In this document: positions 61,501 to 64,000 of the stretch, one piece after another
How positions within the stretch are numbered: the stretch's first letter is position 1
Layout of the letters: each line of letters starts with the position of its first letter
NCBI RefSeq assembly: GCF_003073045.1
Contig: NC_037602.1
Coordinates: 10,216,464 to 10,280,463, forward strand
Direction: 5' to 3'
DNA from: Pomacea canaliculata
Taxonomy: Eukaryota > Mollusca > Gastropoda > Architaenioglossa > Ampullariidae
DNA: 64,000 nt
Made by a program: the position numbers and the translations under genes
Notes under the pieces: model-generated
What the model saw: the letters and a program-made list of their open reading frames with translations, nothing else
Databases searched by the model: none
Told to the model about the DNA's origin: nothing

Positions 61501-63485
61501 CTCCTCGCTGCACTCTCGCATCTGAAAACTGTGAGCCAAAACAGCCGCGTCATCCACGTCCTTGGGCGTCCTCTCCCTGATGAACGTGGCTAGATCAAGG
61601 GTACACTGTCCAACAGCTGTTCCATAGTATTAAGTCTTTTAGACTTTCGAAGGTGGCTGCCTTGCCTGCTAAGTCATCCACCTCGCCAGGTACAGGCGGG
61701 TCTGGCGAGGTACTGTTGGAAAGTTTCGCCTCCTTCCGCCGGGACGCTCGCAGTTTACGTCTGTATGACTCGGCAGTTAGCGAAACCCTCGCCAGGAGAG
61801 GCGGCTTTAAGCTTTTGGTAGTCTTCGGCATCACTATCGCTGAGGCCTATATACACCTCGCTGGCCTTTCCCCTCAGCAGTACGCCCAATCTGATTGCCC
61901 AGGTGCTGAGTCCATTGTTGCAGTTTAGCCCAGCGCTCAAACCTACAGAGATACGTCTCTAGGTCCTCCTTTTCGTCGAAGGGTGGGATTTCAGACGTAC
62001 CACATCTCCTTGGATGCCTGGCGCATCCTTCCTCTCAGCCACGCTTCTAGCACGGGCAATCTCCACATCGTGGCGTAGTTCCTCGAGACGGATTCTCTCT
62101 GCTCTCTCCTCTCGTCTCTCTGCTCTCTCAGATTCCTCTCGTCTCTCTGCAAACGCTGCTAACTCCAGACCTGATAGGCCTATCTCCCTACCTAGGCGTA
62201 GGTACCTTTCCAGGGCTGGTACAATAATAAAAAGATTGAAAACTAGAATCTGACAAAGATTGCTAAATTTGCTCTAGTTGCTGAGGTAATTTTTTCCTAA
62301 TTTTGTTAAATACCTTGTGCCTCCTGCAGGTCATGATTCTTTTTATCGAGTTGTTTGTGCAGCTGTGCCATCTGGTCCACCTCTTGACCTGGGAATACAA
62401 TTTATGGTTTTATATATATATATGTGACCCTCCACGACTAAATGAGTCTTAATTCGGAATTTGAGAGTTCCCAAATTGCCTATTTAAAAAAAAAGGTTCT
62501 GAACATTCTTTGGTCAAAAAAGTTGTTTGTCTAGTCCTAACATTGAGTGAGTTATAAACGTTTAAAGTGTGAAAGTACTGTGGCGGCCATTTTGAGAAAA
62601 GCGGGTTCAAAGACTAGCGTCAAGAGGGTCGACCAGGTTTGTTTACTCCTAAACTTTTGCAGACAAATCTTTTGATCGGTTGATATTTGAACAGTTTTTT
62701 CAAGAATTTGAACTTACAGACTGCTGGCTTTCTGGCAAGGTATAGCACGATGGGGTTATGACAGGGAAACAGTATCGAAAAAGCGTTTGAATTTCGTCTG
62801 AAATCGGTAAGGATCGCAGTAGGGTACCTTGATTAAAACGCATTTAAAGTAGATTTCTAACTTTTATTTTAACATAGCAATTTATTTTCTTGAATAACCA
62901 GGAAATCCATTTTTAAAGAAAAGTCAAACTGCACAAAAGTCACCCTATCACCTTTCGGGGCCTCGAGCACAAAACCGTTTTGCTCGACTTAAGACTCATT
63001 TCCTAGTGGATGATATACACGTACTCCCACTGTACTAGTGTTACTAGTACTACCTTCCCTGCCTCCTACACACACCCAAGTAATGCGACAGAGATTCATA
63101 AACCTATAGTCAGGCAAATAGACAACTGGGGTAATGAATGTTTCCAAAAAAATCATACAAAACTAAGAAAACCAGCGCTTTGAATTTCCGTTTCTTTATG
63201 AAGAAAAGAATGTTTAAACTAGCAGTTTGCAATAATGGTTAGACTTTCTACACAGAAAAGAATCTGTGAGGGCAGGAATGCTTCATTTTCATGTGACACA
63301 TTTGTCGATACATACGTACGAGCCCCACACATCTATGTTACTCAAAAAAATAATATTTCATAATTCATTGTGCAGTTGTTACATATAAAACTTGTTTTCA
63401 CCTTGCGCATCATGACAGTTTAGTTGGAGTCGATCCATGGCATTTTTGATTTCTTCGAGTTGGTGACAAAGCTTCCTGTCTTGTT
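52527..63485 (-). CDS. Coiled-coil gene 4, 3' part; start lies beyond the window
   Basis: Supported exons: 63402-63485 (84 nt), 62314-62388 (75), 57242-57346 (105), 56930-56992 (63), 55247-55309 (63), 54748-54852 (105), 54439-54501 (63), 54151-54213 (63), 53882-53986 (105) and terminal 52527-52615 (stop TAA at 52527-52529). All are phase 1-1 and in frame. The product is coiled coil. The 63-nt exons carry the EMKWKKEKKEFE or KLKWEKEKNKSK pattern with Trp at position 13; the 105-nt exons end in LEATCTEKQ. The 62314 exon (QMAQLHKQLDKKNHD) is homologous to gene 2's exon at 39702-39776. An old LTR element of about 4.3 kb sits in the intron between 57346 and 62314. Other copies of these exons in the array are broken. 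Function unknown. Confidence 0.78.
53110..53200 (-). pseudogene. Relic of the 49-aa coiled-coil exon type
   Basis: The minus strand reads LETNLQKRQDLV, then a stop, then SRDKIIAAARDE. It resembles the LEEQLRDARGLLQSRDENIA part of gene 2's 147-nt exons. It has no usable splice sites or frame, so it is a dead exon just downstream of gene 4's 105-nt exon at 53882. Confidence 0.6.
55378..56060 (-). pseudogene. Two dead gene 4 exons matching gene 2 exons 38166 and 38760
   Basis: About 55385-55445 matches the 63-nt exon 38166-38228 but has lost both its donor and its acceptor context. About 55994-56056 matches 38760-38822: the frame (SLEEEKLKWKKETDEYK) and acceptor remain, but the donor GT has become AT. 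The surrounding introns also align with 38.1-39.1 kb, so the whole piece was copied between the two genes. Confidence 0.75.
56494..56552 (-). pseudogene. Doubtful exon matching gene 2 exon 39217
   Basis: The frame ENLCAEHTKCETEIHKLAN resembles AKICMLQHTKSENENS of exon 39217-39279 and has a good donor. From the visible acceptor the length is 59 nt, which does not keep phase 1. It is either a lost exon or spliced at a site I cannot see. Confidence 0.5.
57618..57715 (-). pseudogene. Third, broken copy of the 35-aa exon in gene 4
   Basis: It matches 54748-54852 and 57242-57346, including the LEATCTEKQ end, but small deletions destroy the frame. Its flanks match the other two block copies. The LTR element lies within the continuation of this block. 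Confidence 0.8.
57906..62220 (-). mobile_element. Old broken LTR retrotransposon, probably Ty3/Gypsy, with one LTR seen
   Basis: A long terminal repeat of about 1620 bp (57906-59525) begins TGTCGCG and ends CGCGACA on the minus strand, and is preceded by a purine tract (AGGGGGGGATG), which marks it as the 3' LTR. Going upstream on the minus strand, parts recognised are an RNase H end (LARWAMQLQAYPMRIKAI) near 59.85 kb, a protease-like DTGA motif near 61.15 kb, and gag-like sequence (WAIRLGVLLRGKASEVYIGL) near 61.85 kb. The whole is shorter than a complete element and broken many times, and no 5' LTR is seen. It is richer in GC than the surrounding DNA. A fossil in a gene 4 intron, probably old. 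Family call rests on short motifs. Confidence 0.75.
62431..63010. mobile_element. Probable DNA transposon fragment or MITE, about 580 bp
   Basis: The ends are imperfect inverted repeats: TCCACGACTAAATGAGTCTT on the left and, reverse-complemented, TCCACTAGGAAATGAGTCTT on the right. No target duplication is obvious and no transposase frame is seen. It lies in the gene 4 intron between exons 62314 and 63402. Confidence 0.6.
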
Positions 63486-63867
63486 CTGCTCGATGCCATA
63501 GAAATCACACAGACACACACACACACAGAGAAAGAGAAAGATATGCGCGCATTAATATACCTGTTGCATTCAAAGGAGTGACCTGATATTTTAAGTAGTT
63601 GAACGTTATTTGAATTTCCGGTTCAAAGCACAGAACTTAAATCATTTTAGTAGGTTTATAAAGTAAACCCAAAATAGATGTATGAAAAAACTGCTTCAAA
63701 GATATGTACACACCCATTATATAAAGGAAAAGAACATATATATATATATAAGAATACTACAAACATCCGTCTGAATGACTTGACTGGAGTGGGCTGGACT
63801 GACTTCCTACACGCCTTTTCATTTACCCGAGTAACCTACATGTTTACCCTTTCTATAAATTATTCAG

Positions 63868-63908
63868 CCTCCTCCTCCTCCTCCTCCTCCTCCTCCTCCT
63901 CCTCCTCC

Positions 63909-63948
<40 letters not shown>

Positions 63949-63950
63949 TT
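63868..63950. repeat. (CTC)n and (ATC)n microsatellites
   Basis: Two adjacent trinucleotide runs. They produce a poly-serine open frame that is not a gene. Confidence 0.95.
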
Positions 63951-64000
63951 CTTTTCTTATGTTCCTCATCTCTTTTGTGAGTCATTTCACTCATCCATCT

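Noticed and set aside
16255-63485. Naming the coiled-coil genes as myosin, golgin, SMC or a centrosomal protein
   Set aside because: Any long coiled coil resembles these; no motor, GRIP, hinge or other diagnostic domain is visible.
63678-63980. Poly-Ser open frame
   Set aside because: A (CTC)n/(ATC)n simple repeat read as protein.

Overview
The window is animal genomic DNA, most likely from a mollusc and probably a gastropod. It is AT-rich, its genes are split into many short exons with canonical GT/AG junctions, and it carries secreted C1q-domain genes of the molluscan type, LINE, SINE and MITE copies, and one old LTR element. The species assignment is inference.

Layout. (1) 0.6-6.9 kb, minus strand: an eleven-exon SLC25A46 gene (outer mitochondrial membrane carrier-like protein), with one apparent 1-nt frame break in its tenth exon. 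(2) 6.9-15.2 kb: a tandem duplication carrying two secreted C1q-domain genes on the minus strand. The left unit gained two copies of one MITE family; the right unit shows the empty sites. A third copy of the 5' flank alone follows. (3) 16.3-23.9 kb, minus: coiled-coil gene 1, about 541 residues. (4) 29.2-43.2 kb, minus: coiled-coil gene 2, with internally duplicated exon blocks, one of them decayed. (5) 47.0-50.8 kb, plus: coiled-coil gene 3, nine exons, 258 residues, fully open. (6) 52.5 kb to beyond the right edge, minus: coiled-coil gene 4, with tandem exon blocks, dead exons and an old LTR element in an intron.

The main discovery is the coiled-coil gene family. Almost every internal exon is symmetric phase 1-1, and exon length is usually a whole number of heptads: 42, 63, 84, 105, 126 or 147 nt, with 63 nt (21 residues, three heptads) the commonest. 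An exon of this kind can be duplicated, skipped or lost without breaking either frame or heptad register. The window shows these events directly: tandem block duplications, copies shared between genes 2 and 4, and exons dying by loss of splice sites or by small indels. I do not recognise the family and do not assign it a function.

The SLC25A46, C1q and coiled-coil genes do not look like a single pathway. The functional grouping I can support is within the coiled-coil family, whose four members lie close together on both strands.
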